Assembly: GCA_023248505.1 (NCBI GenBank)
Contig: JAHFEM010000174.1
Location: 1-5,417 of the forward strand
Direction of reading: 5' to 3'
Source of the DNA: Nitrospirota bacterium
GTDB lineage: Bacteria > Nitrospirota > Nitrospiria > SBBL01 > Manganitrophaceae
Length of the DNA stretch: 5,417 nucleotides
Part shown: positions 4,883 to 5,417 of the stretch, in pieces
Position numbering within the stretch: position 1 is the stretch's first letter
How the letters are laid out: every line of letters begins with the position of its first letter
Program-made: the position numbers and the translations under genes
The notes under the pieces: generated by a model
Databases searched by the model: none
What the model was told of the DNA's origin: nothing
Seen by the model: only the letters and a program-made list of their open reading frames with translations

Positions 4883-5417
4883 TCAGAACCGGATGAGCCA
4901 ACGGGCCAGCTTTGGGAACCAGCCGGTGAAGAGTTTGTCGCGGTAGTATTGGTCGGCCGCCTTCTTGACCCCCTGAGAGAGGGTCGGATAGACATGGATC
5001 GTGGCGGAGAGGGCCGTCATTTTTAAATTCGCCTTCATTGCCAAAACATATTCGTGCAGGAGCGTGCCGGCGCTCGGGCCGATCAGGTGGGCGCCGACGA
5101 TCCGAAGGCGCCGGTAGGCGATCAGCTTGATGAAACCGGCCTCCTCTCCCTCGATAATGGCCCGATCCACTTGCTTGAAGGGAAAGCGATAGACACGAGC
5201 CGGGCCGATCTGATCCCGCGCCTCCTCCTCCGTGAGGCCGACCCGCGCCACCTCCGGATCGGTGAAGGTGACCCGGGGAACGACCCGGTAATCGACATTC
5301 CGGCGGACGAAGGGGAAGAGGGCGTTGGCGACGACGATGCCGGCCTGGTATTCGGCCATATGGGTGAATGGATGCGGTCCGACCAGATCGCCGCAGGCCC
5401 AGATATGCCGGGCCGTC
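4883..5417 (-). CDS. Second FAD-dependent disulfide oxidoreductase, C-terminal part (start outside window)
   Basis: C-terminal 177 residues of a pyridine nucleotide-disulfide oxidoreductase. The frame is open to the window edge, so the FAD and disulfide motifs lie beyond it. Seen, numbering from the first visible full codon (5416): the last FAD motif HIWACGDLVGPHPFTHMAEY at 4-23, then the dimer domain with VPRVTFTDPEVARVGLTEEEA at about 46-66, a pattern common in MerA-like and Lpd-like enzymes, and TIHVYPTLSQ near 138-147. Tyr replaces the catalytic His of Lpd and glutathione reductase, and Gln stands where the partner Glu normally is. After this the protein runs on with KKAADQYYRDKL and a hydrophobic, basic tail FTGWFPKLARWLIRF. 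It has no terminal CC, so mercuric reductase proper is unlikely. It is a paralogue of the complete oxidoreductase at 1565-2944 but clearly diverged. It ends 111 bp before the DehI-like gene and is probably transcribed separately. Confidence 0.88.
   Translation of the reverse strand, partial: TARHIWACGDLVGPHPFTHMAEYQAGIVVANALFPFVRRNVDYRVVPRVTFTDPEVARVGLTEEEARDQIGPARVYRFPFKQVDRAIIEGEEAGFIKLIAYRRLRIVGAHLIGPSAGTLLHEYVLAMKANLKMTALSATIHVYPTLSQGVKKAADQYYRDKLFTGWFPKLARWLIRF

Noticed and set aside
4883..5417. Mercuric reductase (merA)
   Set aside because: The C-terminus ends in WLIRF without the vicinal Cys pair of MerA, and no mer genes are visible; only general MerA/Lpd-like similarity is supported.

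Overview
This window is a GC-rich (roughly 60 % by eye), gene-dense piece of a bacterial chromosome or contig. It holds six protein-coding genes, two of them cut by the window ends. I see no tRNA, rRNA, CRISPR array, insertion sequence or phage gene. The NfuA-type scaffold, good Shine-Dalgarno sequences and one sigma70-like promoter point to a free-living bacterium. Taxonomy cannot be fixed from the sequence; Nitrospirota or a related GC-rich Gram-negative group is only a guess.

Layout. Left part, + strand: the C-terminal 148 residues of an NfuA-type Fe-S carrier (1-447), a 257-bp gap with no convincing gene, and a class I SAM-dependent methyltransferase (705-1550). The methyltransferase meets, tail to tail and only 14 bp away, a leftward three-gene cluster. 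Read from its promoter side, this cluster is a DehI-like (2-haloacid dehalogenase family) protein (4771-3863), an alpha/beta hydrolase of the haloalkane dehalogenase/epoxide hydrolase type joined by a 4-nt GTGA stop/start overlap (3866-2991), and a complete FAD-dependent pyridine nucleotide-disulfide oxidoreductase (2944-1565). A candidate promoter (about 4827-4798) lies just upstream of the first gene. Farther right, also on the - strand, is the C-terminal part of a second disulfide-oxidoreductase flavoprotein (5417-4883).

How the genes may work together (inference). The most notable unit is the translationally coupled pair of a DehI-family protein and an Asp-nucleophile alpha/beta hydrolase. 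These two folds correspond to the two hydrolytic dehalogenation steps of known haloalkane-to-haloacid pathways. Here, however, both proteins lack residues that the characterised dehalogenases use: a Trp next to the nucleophile and an Asn after HG in the hydrolase, and the Asn residues near the NPK segment in DehI. The pair may therefore be a related but different hydrolytic system. Both flanking flavoproteins carry Tyr where lipoamide dehydrogenase and glutathione reductase have the catalytic His (HVYPT instead of HxHPT). They are better described as MerA-like/uncharacterised disulfide oxidoreductases than as lipoamide dehydrogenases. The Nfu and methyltransferase genes look like unrelated neighbours.
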